Of a DNA stretch of 64,000 nucleotides, positions 25,573-34,931 are shown in pieces. The stretch spans positions 1 to 64,000 of the forward strand of contig NZ_SPQS01000019.1 of the NCBI RefSeq assembly GCF_004570865.1. Reading direction: 5' to 3'. A program made the position numbers and the translations under genes. Below the pieces are notes generated by a model. That model was not told where the DNA came from. It worked only from the letters and a program-made list of their open reading frames with translations, and did no database searches. Source of the stretch: Bradyrhizobium frederickii (lineage in GTDB: Bacteria > Pseudomonadota > Alphaproteobacteria > Rhizobiales > Xanthobacteraceae). The number at the start of each line of letters is the position of its first letter. Positions within the stretch are counted from its first letter, which is position 1.

Positions 25573-27384
25573 TCAGCTGTCCACCTTCAGCGCGGCGATG
25601 AAGGCTTCCTGCGGGATGTCGACCTTGCCGAACTGCCGCATCTTCTTCTTGCCTTCCTTCTGCTTCTCCAGAAGTTTGCGCTTACGCGTGATGTCGCCGC
25701 CGTAGCATTTCGCGGTGACGTCCTTGCGTAGCGCGCGCACCGTCTCGCGGGCGATCACCTTGCCGCCGATCGCCGCCTGGATCGGGATCTGGAACATGTG
25801 CGGCGGGATCAGCTCCTTCATCTTCTCGACCATGGCGCGGCCGCGGCCCTCGGCGCGGGTGCGGTGCACCAGCATGGAGAGCGCATCGACCGGCTCGGCA
25901 TTGACCAGGATCTGCATCTTGACGAGATCGGCCGGCTTGTAATCGGTCAGATGATAGTCGAACGAGGCGTAGCCCTTGGAGACCGATTTCAGGCGGTCGT
26001 AGAAGTCGAACACGACCTCGTTGAGCGGCAGATCGTATTTCACCATCGCGCGGGAGCCGACGTAAGTCAGCTCCTTCTGTGCGCCGCGACGGTCCTGACA
26101 CAGCTTCAGCACGCTGCCGAGAAATTCGTCCGGGGTGAGGATGGTCGCCTCGATCCAGGGCTCGTCGATCTCGGCGATCTTGACCACGTCGGGCATGTCG
26201 ACGGGATTGTGGATCTCGATCTCCTGGCCGTCGGTGAGCTTCATCTTGTAGATGACGCTCGGCGCGGTCGCGATCAGATTGAGGTCGAACTCGCGCGACA
26301 GCCGCTCCTGGATGATCTCGAGGTGAAGAAGGCCGAGGAAGCCGCAGCGGAAGCCGAAGCCGAGTGCGGCCGAGGTCTCCATCTCGAAGGAGAAGCTGGC
26401 GTCGTTGAGCCGCAGCTTGCCCATCGCCGCACGCAGCGTCTCGAAATCGTCGGCATCGACCGGGAATAGGCCGCAGAACACGACCGGGATCGCCGGCTTG
26501 AAGCCCGGCAGCATTTCGGTAACAGGCTTCCTGTCGTCGGTGATGGTGTCGCCGACGCGGGTGTCGGCGACTTCTTTGATCGCCGCGGTGATGAAGCCGA
26601 TCTCGCCGGGGCCGAGCTCGTCGACCTGCTGCATCTTCGGCGTGAAGAAGCCGACGCGCTCGACGTCGTAGGCCGCGCCCGTGCCCATCATGCGCACGCG
26701 GCTGCCCTTCTTCATGACGCCGTCGACGACGCGGATCAGAACGACGACGCCGAGATAGACGTCGTACCAGCTGTCGACCAGCAGCGCCTTCAGCGTGGCG
26801 TCGCGGTCGCCCTTCGGCGGCGGCAGGCGGGTGACGATGGCCTCCAGCACGTCGGGGACGCCGAGGCCGGTCTTGGCCGAGATCATCACCGCGTCGGAGG
26901 CGTCGATGCCGATGACGTCCTCGATCTGCTGCTTGATCTTCTCGGGCTCGGCGGCGGGAAGGTCGACCTTGTTCAGGACCGGGACGATCTCGTGATTGTT
27001 GTCGAGCGCCTGGTAGACGTTGGCGAGCGTCTGCGCCTCGACGCCCTGGCTGGCGTCGACCACTAGCAGGGAACCCTCGCAGGCCGCCAGCGACCGCGAG
27101 ACTTCGTAGGCGAAGTCGACATGGCCGGGCGTGTCCATCAGGTTGAAGATGTAGTCCTTGCCGTCCTTGGCCCGGTACGACAGGCGCACCGTCTGCGCCT
27201 TGATCGTGATGCCGCGCTCGCGCTCGATGTCCATGGAATCGAGCACCTGCTCCTTGCCCGCCATTTCGCGGTCGGAGAGGCCGCCGGTCATCTGGATCAG
27301 GCGGTCGGCCAGCGTCGATTTGCCATGGTCGATATGGGCGACGATGGAGAAATTGCGGATGTTGGAAATGGGGACGGTCGTCAT
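25573..27384 (-). CDS. lepA: elongation factor 4 (LepA)
   Basis: A 603-residue translational GTPase. The G-domain motifs are AHIDHGKST (G1), RERGITIKAQ (G2), DTPGHVDF (G3) and NKVD (G4); EF-G-like domains III and V and the LepA-specific C-terminal domain follow, ending near KVDIPQEAFIAALK. It back-translocates or remodels stalled ribosomes. MTTVPISNIRNFSIVAHID at 27384 is the standard start. Full length, no anomalies. Confidence 0.98.
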   Translation of the reverse strand: MTTVPISNIRNFSIVAHIDHGKSTLADRLIQMTGGLSDREMAGKEQVLDSMDIERERGITIKAQTVRLSYRAKDGKDYIFNLMDTPGHVDFAYEVSRSLAACEGSLLVVDASQGVEAQTLANVYQALDNNHEIVPVLNKVDLPAAEPEKIKQQIEDVIGIDASDAVMISAKTGLGVPDVLEAIVTRLPPPKGDRDATLKALLVDSWYDVYLGVVVLIRVVDGVMKKGSRVRMMGTGAAYDVERVGFFTPKMQQVDELGPGEIGFITAAIKEVADTRVGDTITDDRKPVTEMLPGFKPAIPVVFCGLFPVDADDFETLRAAMGKLRLNDASFSFEMETSAALGFGFRCGFLGLLHLEIIQERLSREFDLNLIATAPSVIYKMKLTDGQEIEIHNPVDMPDVVKIAEIDEPWIEATILTPDEFLGSVLKLCQDRRGAQKELTYVGSRAMVKYDLPLNEVVFDFYDRLKSVSKGYASFDYHLTDYKPADLVKMQILVNAEPVDALSMLVHRTRAEGRGRAMVEKMKELIPPHMFQIPIQAAIGGKVIARETVRALRKDVTAKCYGGDITRKRKLLEKQKEGKKKMRQFGKVDIPQEAFIAALKVDS

Positions 27385-27602
27385 GGGCGCGGGATACCAC
27401 TCACATCCCCGTGCGGCAACCATTCACTTGGCCTTCCCGCGTCCGCACGGAGGCGCGTCCGGACGGGGCGGCCGCCCGGCCTCCGGCGGTCCAGGAGGGG
27501 AGCGACATCGATTCGTCATGCCGCTGCAGTCCCGGCCTCACCGCCATCGATTTCAGGGGCCGGCTCTGCTAGCTTTCCGGCTTTCTGTCACGGAAATAGG
27601 CA

Positions 27603-28961
27603 ATGTGTTGGAAGCGTGTTTTCGCCTTCTTGTTTGCAACGTGTCTTGCCTTGCCGGCCGCTGCTGAAAAGCGCGTCGCTCTCGTCATCGGCAATTCCGC
27701 CTACCAGAACGTGTCGCGGCTGGAGAATCCCCGGAACGACGCGCTGCTGGTGGCCGATACGTTGCAGAAGCTGGGCTTCACGCTGGTCGGCGGCGGCGCC
27801 CAGGTCGAGCTGGACAAGGCGGGCTTCGACGCGGCGGTCCAGCGCTTCGGCAACCAGTTGATCGGCGCGGACGTCGCCCTGTTCTATTACGCCGGCCACG
27901 GCATCCAGGTCCGCGGCACCAATTACCTCGTGCCGATCACCGCCAATCCGACGCGCGAGACCGACGTTGATTTCCAGATGGTCGACGCCGCATTGGTGCT
28001 TCGGCAGATGGACGGCGCAGGAACCAAGCTGAACATCGTCATTCTCGATGCATGCAGGAACAACCCTTTTGGCGGACGCGGCCTGCGCGCCGCCGAGGGC
28101 GGCCTGGCGCAGATCCGGGCACCGGAGGGAACGCTGCTCTCCTATGCCACGCAACCCGGCAACGTCGCGCTCGACGGGTCCGACGGACACAGTCCTTACA
28201 CGCGGGCGCTGGTCGAGACGATGCAGCGTCCCGGCCTCGACGTGCTCCAGACGTTCAATCAGGTGGGACTTCTCGTCAAGCGTGCCACTGGCAGCAACCA
28301 GCAGCCCTGGGTCTCCAGCTCGCCGATCGATGGATCATTCTATTTTTCGGGCGCGCCGGCAGGGCAGGCCGCGGCGGTCAACGAGCCGGCGCCGATCACG
28401 GCGTCTCCTGCAAACCCTCCGCCGTCCACGGCTCCGATTGCGAGAGCCCAATCGGATTTTCTGTTCCCGAACTCCGACAGCCGGCTGCTTGCCGATGGCG
28501 ATCTGATGACGTTGAGCAAGGATGAGCTGCGCCTCGCGCGCAACGAAATCTTTGCGCGGCGAGGGCGCTACTTCAACTCGCCCGATCTGACGGCGCGGTT
28601 CAGCAAGTTCGCCTGGTACGCGCCCCGCACCTGGGATCCGCAGTTGAACGACGTCGAGCAGGCGAATGTGGCCCTGATCGATCGCTATGAATCCGGTGGT
28701 CCGGCGCCAGGCGGCTTCATCTTTGCCGATTCGGATCGGCGGCTGCTGACGGTCGCAGACCTGCGCGGGCTGTCGAGCGACGAGCTTCGTATCGCGCGCA
28801 ACGAGATCTTTGCGCGGCGGGGACGATATTTCGAGGCGGCGGATCTCAAGGCCCGTTTCGAACGTTTCCCGTGGTATTCGCCGAGCACATGGAATCCAAA
28901 GCTCAATGCGATCGAGGAGGCGAATGTCGCGCTGCTCGATCAGGCTGGCAAGCGTCGATGA
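27603..28961 (+). CDS. exported caspase-family (C14) protein with two YARHG domains
   Basis: A 452-residue protein. Signal peptide at 1-21 (ALPAAA before EKRVAL). The caspase-like domain (about 23-255) has the catalytic dyad His99 in YYAGHG and Cys151 in LDACRNNPF. After a Pro/Ala linker (about 258-282) come two YARHG domains (about 285-362 and 370-448), each with LARNEIFARRGR or IARNEIFARRGR and a WY...TW(D/N)P(K/Q)LN block. YARHG domains are extracellular modules linked to cell-envelope proteins. It should act in the periplasm as an Arg/Lys-type cysteine protease or an inactive scaffold. Its stop overlaps the start of the M15 peptidase gene (ATGA), so the two are translated together. Confidence 0.9.
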   Translation: MCWKRVFAFLFATCLALPAAAEKRVALVIGNSAYQNVSRLENPRNDALLVADTLQKLGFTLVGGGAQVELDKAGFDAAVQRFGNQLIGADVALFYYAGHGIQVRGTNYLVPITANPTRETDVDFQMVDAALVLRQMDGAGTKLNIVILDACRNNPFGGRGLRAAEGGLAQIRAPEGTLLSYATQPGNVALDGSDGHSPYTRALVETMQRPGLDVLQTFNQVGLLVKRATGSNQQPWVSSSPIDGSFYFSGAPAGQAAAVNEPAPITASPANPPPSTAPIARAQSDFLFPNSDSRLLADGDLMTLSKDELRLARNEIFARRGRYFNSPDLTARFSKFAWYAPRTWDPQLNDVEQANVALIDRYESGGPAPGGFIFADSDRRLLTVADLRGLSSDELRIARNEIFARRGRYFEAADLKARFERFPWYSPSTWNPKLNAIEEANVALLDQAGKRR

Positions 28962-29728
28962 CGATTGCGTTGCGGGCGACGCAAATCCTCGTCGTGCTCG
29001 TGGCTGTGTCCGCGCCGGCGGGCGCTCAAACCAGGACCGAGCTTCTCGATCGGCTGGTGCGTGCTTATCCCGACTTTCTCTCCAGTCACGACGGCAAGCA
29101 GATCTTGTGGCGCGACGGGACTGCGATGCCGGTGGACGATGGCATCGACGACAAGACGTTTGAACGGCGCCTGCGCGATGCCTCGCTTCTGGACCAGCTC
29201 CGCTTGCCCTATCCCGTCGGAGTGTCCGCGCCGCCCGCCCTGAACGCCGACCCCGGACGATTCCGGAACGAGCCGTTCTTCAAGAAGATGTATGGCGACT
29301 GCCGCAATGGAGCGGTGCAGCGCAATCTCGTCACGATCACCTGGTTGCCGCGAACGTGGGGCAAGGCGGTCCAGGTGACACGGATCAATGGCGTGGCCGA
29401 CCGGCTCAAGGAGGTGTCCGCGGAGATCGACAAGCTCGAACCGGCGCTGAAGGCTGCGGCCTATCCGATTGCCGGCGTGCTGTCATGCCGGCCGGTCGCC
29501 GACACCGGCAAGATGAGCATGCATGGCTATGCCGCCGCGATCGATCTGAACCTGAACTATTCCGACTACTGGCTGTGGGCGGGCCGGGGTAAATCCATTC
29601 CCCACAAGAACAGGATGCCGCAGGAGATCGTCGATATCTTCGAACGCCACGGCTTCATCTGGGGCGGCAAATGGTATCATTACGACACGATGCATTTTGA
29701 ATATCGCCCGGAGCTGCTGGCCCGGTGA
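28958..29728 (+). CDS. exported M15-family D-Ala-D-Ala-type peptidase
   Basis: A 256-residue protein with a signal peptide (residues 1-23, GAQ before TRTEL). The M15 zinc motif is H189-G-Y-A-A-A-I-D196 and the last ligand is His246 in TMHFEYRPE. These match VanY/DdpX-like L,D- or D,D-carboxypeptidases that act on peptidoglycan stem peptides. The start ATG at 28958 overlaps the stop of the caspase-YARHG gene. Coupled expression suggests that the two enzymes act together on the cell wall or on wall-bound proteins; I know of no described system with this pairing. Confidence 0.87.
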   Translation: MTIALRATQILVVLVAVSAPAGAQTRTELLDRLVRAYPDFLSSHDGKQILWRDGTAMPVDDGIDDKTFERRLRDASLLDQLRLPYPVGVSAPPALNADPGRFRNEPFFKKMYGDCRNGAVQRNLVTITWLPRTWGKAVQVTRINGVADRLKEVSAEIDKLEPALKAAAYPIAGVLSCRPVADTGKMSMHGYAAAIDLNLNYSDYWLWAGRGKSIPHKNRMPQEIVDIFERHGFIWGGKWYHYDTMHFEYRPELLAR

Positions 29729-29816
29729 TCCCGGATCGCTTCCGTGAGCCGGGCGCGGTCGTTCATTCACGCCAAGCTGATTTCACTCAGGCGCAAAACG
29801 CGCTACGCAAGCGCCC

Positions 29817-31442
29817 ATGTCTACGACTTCGATCCCGTCCGCCCGAACGCGCGTGAAAGCCCGGGTGAGTTACAACCGCTTCCGGGCCTGGCTGGTCGCC
29901 TGCGCTGTCCGCCCCGAGGCGAGATTGTGGCTGGTGATCCAGCTCGCCATCCTGCATGCGGTGCTCTGGACATTCATCCTGATCAATCTCAAGGCGGCGC
30001 AGGACGTTCACATGGACGTCGCAGAAGCCTATGGCTGGGGCCAGAAATTCCTGTGGGGCTACGGCAAGCACCCGCCGCTGTCGGGCTGGGTCGCAGGCCT
30101 CTGGTTCACGGTGTTCCCGGCCGCGGACTGGGCGACCTATGCGCTGGCGATGGCGACCGTCAGCGTCGGCATGGTGATCTGCTGGCTGGTGGCCTTGCGC
30201 GTGGTGGATGCGCGCCGTGCCTTCCTGGTCGTGGTGATGGTGGCGCTCTACCCGATCTTCAATTTCAAGGGTTTCAAGTACAACCCGGATCTGCTGCAGC
30301 TCGTCACGCTGCCGCTGCTCGTGCTCGCTTATCTCAACGCGTTCGAGAAGCGGAGCTGGCAGTCCGGCGTCTTGCTCGGGCTCGCCGGCGCGCTGGCGCT
30401 GATGACCAAATATTGGGTGCTGACCATGATCGGCGCCATCGGGCTTGCCGCGCTGATCCATCCGGAGCGGCTGAAATTCCTGCTCTCCCCGGCGCCGTGG
30501 GTGGCGATCGTGACGATGGTGCTGGCGATCATCCCGCACGTCGTCTGGCTGGCCGAGGCGCATTTCGTGCCGCTGAGCTATGCCGGCGACACCTACAGCC
30601 TCCAGGACAGGAGCCAGGTGCATCAGCTCGTCGCCGGCTACTTCCTGCATAATTTCGGCTTGCTGGCCTTGCCGGTGGCGCTCGCCGGGCTCGCGATGGC
30701 GCTGGTGCCGCCGTGGCTGACGCTGCTGGTGCGCGCGCCCGCGCGCATCGTCACGCGGGCGTGGCGGCGCGGCGCCAATTCCGGCGTCAATGTCTCGCAG
30801 GCGCTGAATGTCTGGATCATCCAGATCATCGTCGCGTTCGGCCCGCCGCTCGGCGCGCTGGTCTTCAGCATCTACATGAAGACCGATTGGGGTATCTCGC
30901 TGTTCTTCCTGGTGCCCCTGGCGCTGGTCGCGATCCCCACATTGCGCGTGCAGGGCGCGAGCCTGTTCAACATCGCCGCGATCTGGCTCGTGCTCAGTGT
31001 CGCGACGCTCGTCGCCTCGCCCTGGATTGCCGCGGGCGAGCTGGCGGCCAATGCCGGCAACACCGCGACCTATGGCGCGCGCTCGGATCTTGCGCGCGAG
31101 CTGACCCAGGCCTGGCACGCGCGCTTCGCTTCGCGCTGGGCCGTCGTCGCGGGCAGCATGGAATCGATCCAGCCGATGGTGTTCTACAGCCCGGATCATC
31201 CGGCGGCGTTCACGCCGAACGAGGCCTGGGCCTCCGGGCTGACCTCGCTCGACGAGCTCAAGCGATACGGCTTCATCGGCGTGTTCGATGCCAACGACGA
31301 ACGCCTGCCCAAGTTCGAGAAATGGATATCGGAGGCCGCGCCGAATGCCGAGCGCGTGGTGATGACCACGCGCCGCTTCACCCACGGCAAGCCCGGCCCG
31401 TCGATGAGCTGGCATATCTACATCGCGCCGCCGGGGAAATAG
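29817..31442 (+). CDS. GT39-like membrane glycosyltransferase
   Basis: A 541-residue polytopic membrane protein. About ten transmembrane helices span residues 40-420 and a soluble C-terminal domain follows (about 425-541). DVHMDVAEAYGWGQKF, GYGKHPPLSGW and GALALMTKYW are typical of the PMT_2/GT39 (ArnT/dolichyl-phosphate mannosyltransferase-like) group, with the acidic residues of the first periplasmic loop. It would move a sugar from a polyprenyl-phosphate donor to lipid A, another lipid or protein in the periplasm. Acceptor unknown. It begins 88 bp after the M15 gene on the same strand. Confidence 0.85.
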   Translation: MSTTSIPSARTRVKARVSYNRFRAWLVACAVRPEARLWLVIQLAILHAVLWTFILINLKAAQDVHMDVAEAYGWGQKFLWGYGKHPPLSGWVAGLWFTVFPAADWATYALAMATVSVGMVICWLVALRVVDARRAFLVVVMVALYPIFNFKGFKYNPDLLQLVTLPLLVLAYLNAFEKRSWQSGVLLGLAGALALMTKYWVLTMIGAIGLAALIHPERLKFLLSPAPWVAIVTMVLAIIPHVVWLAEAHFVPLSYAGDTYSLQDRSQVHQLVAGYFLHNFGLLALPVALAGLAMALVPPWLTLLVRAPARIVTRAWRRGANSGVNVSQALNVWIIQIIVAFGPPLGALVFSIYMKTDWGISLFFLVPLALVAIPTLRVQGASLFNIAAIWLVLSVATLVASPWIAAGELAANAGNTATYGARSDLARELTQAWHARFASRWAVVAGSMESIQPMVFYSPDHPAAFTPNEAWASGLTSLDELKRYGFIGVFDANDERLPKFEKWISEAAPNAERVVMTTRRFTHGKPGPSMSWHIYIAPPGK

Positions 31443-31450
31443 CCGAGCTG

Positions 31451-31543
31451 CCGTAGGGTGGGCAAAGGCGCGCAGCGCCGTGCCCACCATCTTTCAATGA
31501 TCAGGGGAAAATCGTGGGCACGCTTCGCTTTGCCCACCCTACG
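31451..31543. repeat. family D inverted repeat, copy 2
   Basis: Arms CCGTAGGGTGGGCAAAG and CTTTGCCCACCCTACG. It fills the gap between the convergent glycosyltransferase and ptsH genes and could end both transcripts. Confidence 0.88.
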
Positions 31544-31563
31544 CAGCTTCACTGACGAAGCCG

Positions 31564-31881
31564 CTAAACCCCTTCCTCGTTGAACTTGCTTTCAACGAGT
31601 TCGGTGATCGCCGCGAGCGCGGCTTCGGCCTCAGCGCCGGCGGCGGCGACCGTGATGGTGGTGCCGGGGCCTGCGGCGAGCATCATCAGGCCCATGATCG
31701 AAGTGCCGCCGACGGTTTCGCCGCCGCGCGTCACCCACACTTGCGCGTCGAAGCGCTCGACCGCCTGGACGAACTTCGCCGAGGCGCGGGCGTGCAGGCC
31801 GCGCTTGTTGATGATCAGGAGATCCTTGGAAATCGCGCCCGCGGGCACGCTTGTCCCGGCTTGTGGCGCGTCGCCGCTCAT
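31564..31881 (-). CDS. ptsH: HPr-family phosphocarrier protein (PTS)
   Basis: A 105-residue HPr with a 15-residue N-terminal extension. NKRGLHARASAKF holds the phosphorylatable His30 (His15 in the standard numbering), and GGTSIMGLMML holds Ser61 (Ser46), the target of HPr kinase. It carries phosphate from enzyme I to EIIA proteins; in alphaproteobacteria this arm is regulatory (nitrogen PTS type) and not for sugar uptake. The start overlaps the EIIA stop (ATGA). No enzyme I gene is in this window. Confidence 0.95.
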   Translation of the reverse strand: MSGDAPQAGTSVPAGAISKDLLIINKRGLHARASAKFVQAVERFDAQVWVTRGGETVGGTSIMGLMMLAAGPGTTITVAAAGAEAEAALAAITELVESKFNEEGV

Positions 31882-32279
31882 TTGCCGGCGAGCACGCGAC
31901 TGGCGATGGTGACGTATTTGCGGCCCGCTTCCTGGGCCATCGCGATCGCGTCAGGCAGCGGACGCTCCTCGCGCACCTTGGCGAGCTTCACCAGCATGGG
32001 AAGGTTGATGCCCGCGAGCACTTCGACCTTGGGCCGGCTCATGCAGGATATTGCAAGGTTCGACGGTGTGCCGCCGAACATGTCGGTGAGGATCGCAACG
32101 CCATCGCCGGAATCGACGCGGTTAACCGCTTCGATGATGTCGCTTCGGCAGAGATCGGAATCGTCTTCGGCACCGATCGTGATCGCTTCGATTTGTTTTT
32201 GTGGGCCCATGACATGTTCAAGCGCTGCCTTGAATTCGTCGGCAAGGCGCCCGTGGGTCACAAGTACTAGACCAATCAT
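31878..32279 (-). CDS. manX: PTS EIIA component, mannose family
   Basis: A 133-residue EIIA-Man protein. MIGLVLVTHG places the phosphorylated His at residue 9; FGGTPSNLA and the C-terminal helices match the family. Rhizobiales carry it as a lone EIIA without EIIBC, so it is a regulatory phosphoacceptor downstream of HPr. I take the ATG at 32279. It sits 133 bp from hprK in the same order as in Sinorhizobium and Agrobacterium. Confidence 0.93.
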   Translation of the reverse strand: MIGLVLVTHGRLADEFKAALEHVMGPQKQIEAITIGAEDDSDLCRSDIIEAVNRVDSGDGVAILTDMFGGTPSNLAISCMSRPKVEVLAGINLPMLVKLAKVREERPLPDAIAMAQEAGRKYVTIASRVLAGK

Positions 32280-32412
32280 CGGAAAACTCCTCGCGGGCGC
32301 TTTTGGTGCACCGCACGAACGCGCCACTTTGACCATCCAGAGCCCCCGCGCAAGGGGGGATGTTGCGTATCTCCCTGAATCTATACGGATGGATAAGGGG
32401 AGCTGCGCCGGT

Positions 32413-32937
32413 CTATTCGGTCGCGATAGTGGGGCTCATATGGTTACCAATTCCCTTCAAACAATCGCCTGAAGGGTTAACGGAAGATGAACTCTTGGTA
32501 GTGGTCAAGGCCGCAACAACCAGGGGGAGGGGTGAATAATCGCGGCCAACCGGGATTCGCGGTATCTCGACACCGGAAATGCTGGTTTTCAGGGCTTCGG
32601 ACGGCGGCAGCCGCTCGGCGTCTGCGGCGTCCAGATCGACCACGAGACCGACGGTCGCATGCTCCACGAAGTCGCAGCGGCGGATTCCGAGGCCCCGGAT
32701 CTCGATCAGGCCCTTAAGGCGCGGCGCAGGGCGGACCTCAATTTCATCGCCGACTGTCGCCAGATGGACACGGTCATCCCCGACCAGAACGGCCCTGTCG
32801 AGCACGCCCGCGCGTCCCGCCATGATCAAATCGAAGGCAAGGCGCGACTTGCCGGAGCCCGAGGGCCCGCGGATCAACACCGCCAGGGGCCCGACCTTGA
32901 CCGCGGAGGCGTGAACGCTGGGTCCGCGGTCACTCAT
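32413..32937 (-). CDS. hprK: HPr kinase/phosphorylase, short alphaproteobacterial form
   Basis: A 174-residue protein that corresponds only to the catalytic C-terminal half of Bacillus HprK (about 310 aa). The P-loop is GPSGSGKS (residues 24-31), with VGDDRVHL and the LIEIRGLGIR signature. It should phosphorylate and dephosphorylate the Ser of HPr. Its start overlaps the chvG stop (ATGA at 32934-32937), which couples PTS regulation to the sensor kinase. The C-terminal tail (TTTKSSSSVNPS...) is low-complexity. Confidence 0.93.
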   Translation of the reverse strand: MSDRGPSVHASAVKVGPLAVLIRGPSGSGKSRLAFDLIMAGRAGVLDRAVLVGDDRVHLATVGDEIEVRPAPRLKGLIEIRGLGIRRCDFVEHATVGLVVDLDAADAERLPPSEALKTSISGVEIPRIPVGRDYSPLPLVVAALTTTKSSSSVNPSGDCLKGIGNHMSPTIATE

Positions 32938-34730
32938 AGCGCCGGCAGCCTCACCACGAAGCGCGCGCCCGATACGGTCGGGACGCCCTCGTCATCCGGC
33001 GGGCCTGCGCGGTTCTCGGCCCAGATGCGTCCGCCATGAGCGTCGACGATCTGCTTGGAGATCGACAGGCCGAGGCCGGAGTTCTGGCCGAACCCCTGAT
33101 GCGGACGGTCGGTGTAGAAGCGCTCGAAGATGCGCTCCAGCGCGTCGTCGCGAATGCCGGGGCCGTCGTCGTCGACTACGATCTCGATCTCGGAGCGCAC
33201 GCGACGGCAGGTGAGGCGCACCTTGTTGCCGGCTTCCGAGAACGATTGTGCGTTGGAGAGCAGGTTGGAGACCACCTGCCCGAGCCGCGAATCATGGCCG
33301 CTCACGGCGAAGGTGTCGGTCGGGCTGCGGCCCTCGAAGCGCGTCTCGACCGCGACGTCGTGGCCGAGCTTGGTTTCATTGGCGACGGACACCAGCGTCG
33401 TCAGCAGGCGGCGCAAATCGACCGGGATCGCATCCTGGCGCTGCAATTCGGCATCGAGGCGGCTGGCGTCGGAGATGTCCGAGATCAGGCGGTCGAGCCG
33501 CTTGACGTCGTGCTCGATCACCTCGAGCAGGCGCGCGCGGCTGGTCTCGTTGCGCGCCAGCGGCAGCGTCTCGACCGCCGAGCGCAGCGAGGTCAGCGGG
33601 TTCTTCAATTCGTGGGCGACGTCGGCGGCGAACATCTCGATCGCCTCGATCCGGCTGTAGAGCGCGCTCGTCATGTCGCGCAATGCGCCCGAGAGATGGC
33701 CGATCTCGTCGCGGCGGCGGGTGAAATCCGGAATCTCGATGCGGGCCTTGATGCGGCGGCGGACGCGCTCGGCGCTGTCGGCGAGCCGGCGCACGGGCCC
33801 GGCGATCGTGCTCGCGAGCAGCAGCGACAGCATGATCATGACGGTGGCCGCGACGCCGCCGACCTTCAGGATGGCGAGGCGCTCGGCGGTGACCATCTGG
33901 TCGATGTCGTCACCTTGGGTCGACAGCATCAAGGCGCCGTGAATCGCGCGCGAGCGCAGCACGGGCACCGCGACCGAGACGATCACCTCGCCGCGCGCAT
34001 TGACCCGCACCATCGAGCGCTTCTGGCCGTGGAGCGCATCGCCCACCTCCGCATAGCCGTTGCCGTTCTCGGGTCCGAGTTCGCGATAGAGCGGCAGGTC
34101 GCCGCGGTTCAGCCAGGTCCGCACCGCGACCATGCCGCGTTCGACGATGCCGGGCTTCTCGGCCGGCGGCGGCAGATTGTAGCGCAGCACGTTTTCGAGG
34201 TTGCGGCTGTCCACCAGCAGGCTGCCGTTCGGATCGTAGATGCGGGCGCGTGTCTTGGTCGGCGAGATCAGCGTGCGCAGCACCGGCGCCACCCGCTCCG
34301 GATTGATCGGGAAGTCCAGCGGCGAATATTCGTCCGAGCCGCCATAGGTCTCGCCCGGCTTGAGGTCGAGCAGCCGGTCGGGATCGATGGTGATGGCGTT
34401 GGTCTGCACCGTGGCGGAGGCCGCGATCGCACCGGCGATGATCTCGGCCTGCACCAGGAGGCTTTGCGCCCGCGCGTCGATCAGGCCGGCGCGGAATTGC
34501 GACAGATAGAGGATGCTGGCGACCAGCGCGACGAGGCCGGCGAGGTTGAGCGAGACGATGCGGCGGGTGAGGCTGGAAAAGGACAGCGCGAAGAAGAACT
34601 GCCCGGCGCGCTTCAGCCAGTTCAGCGGTCGGAAGCCCTGCGGCTTGCCTTCGACAAATTGATCCTGAACGCCGTCGGCTGCGACGTCGCCGGCGCTCTG
34701 GTTCGGATCAGGCTGCGTTCGGTCCAGCAA
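32934..34730 (-). CDS. chvG: sensor histidine kinase ChvG
   Basis: A 598-residue inner-membrane kinase. A cytoplasmic N terminus (about 1-50), transmembrane helix (about 60-80), periplasmic sensor domain (about 85-290), second helix (about 295-312), HAMP, then the dimerisation/phosphoacceptor motif AADVAHELKNPLTSL and the ATPase motifs (NLLSNA, DDDGPGI, GLGLSI). ChvG/ExoS responds to acid and envelope stress and phosphorylates ChvI; in some hosts ExoR holds it inactive in the periplasm (no exoR here). Located between hprK and chvI as in other Rhizobiales. Confidence 0.96.
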   Translation of the reverse strand: MLDRTQPDPNQSAGDVAADGVQDQFVEGKPQGFRPLNWLKRAGQFFFALSFSSLTRRIVSLNLAGLVALVASILYLSQFRAGLIDARAQSLLVQAEIIAGAIAASATVQTNAITIDPDRLLDLKPGETYGGSDEYSPLDFPINPERVAPVLRTLISPTKTRARIYDPNGSLLVDSRNLENVLRYNLPPPAEKPGIVERGMVAVRTWLNRGDLPLYRELGPENGNGYAEVGDALHGQKRSMVRVNARGEVIVSVAVPVLRSRAIHGALMLSTQGDDIDQMVTAERLAILKVGGVAATVMIMLSLLLASTIAGPVRRLADSAERVRRRIKARIEIPDFTRRRDEIGHLSGALRDMTSALYSRIEAIEMFAADVAHELKNPLTSLRSAVETLPLARNETSRARLLEVIEHDVKRLDRLISDISDASRLDAELQRQDAIPVDLRRLLTTLVSVANETKLGHDVAVETRFEGRSPTDTFAVSGHDSRLGQVVSNLLSNAQSFSEAGNKVRLTCRRVRSEIEIVVDDDGPGIRDDALERIFERFYTDRPHQGFGQNSGLGLSISKQIVDAHGGRIWAENRAGPPDDEGVPTVSGARFVVRLPAL

Positions 34731-34777
34731 TGCTTACGCCCGTGTTAGGACGGCGTTGAGAAGGTCCCCACATTCTA

Positions 34778-34826
34778 GAGCATGATCCGGAAAAGTGTGC
34801 AGCGGTTTTCCGGAAGGATCATGCTC
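34778..34826. repeat. palindromic repeat between chvG and chvI
   Basis: Arms GAGCATGATCCGGAAAA and GTTTTCCGGAAGGATCATGCTC around a short loop. Related GAGCATGATCC palindromes occur at many intergenic sites in Rhizobiales. It lies in the 201-bp gap between chvI and chvG, so the two genes are not as tightly joined as chvG-hprK, and it may attenuate read-through from chvI. Confidence 0.85.
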
Positions 34827-34931
34827 AAGAAATAATCTAAAGCACGATGATCTCATCGCGCTTTGGAGCGATCCCGGTCCCGACGGAATCAGGACCGGCG
34901 ATGCTCTTAGTCCGTTCGTGAAGCTGCCGCC

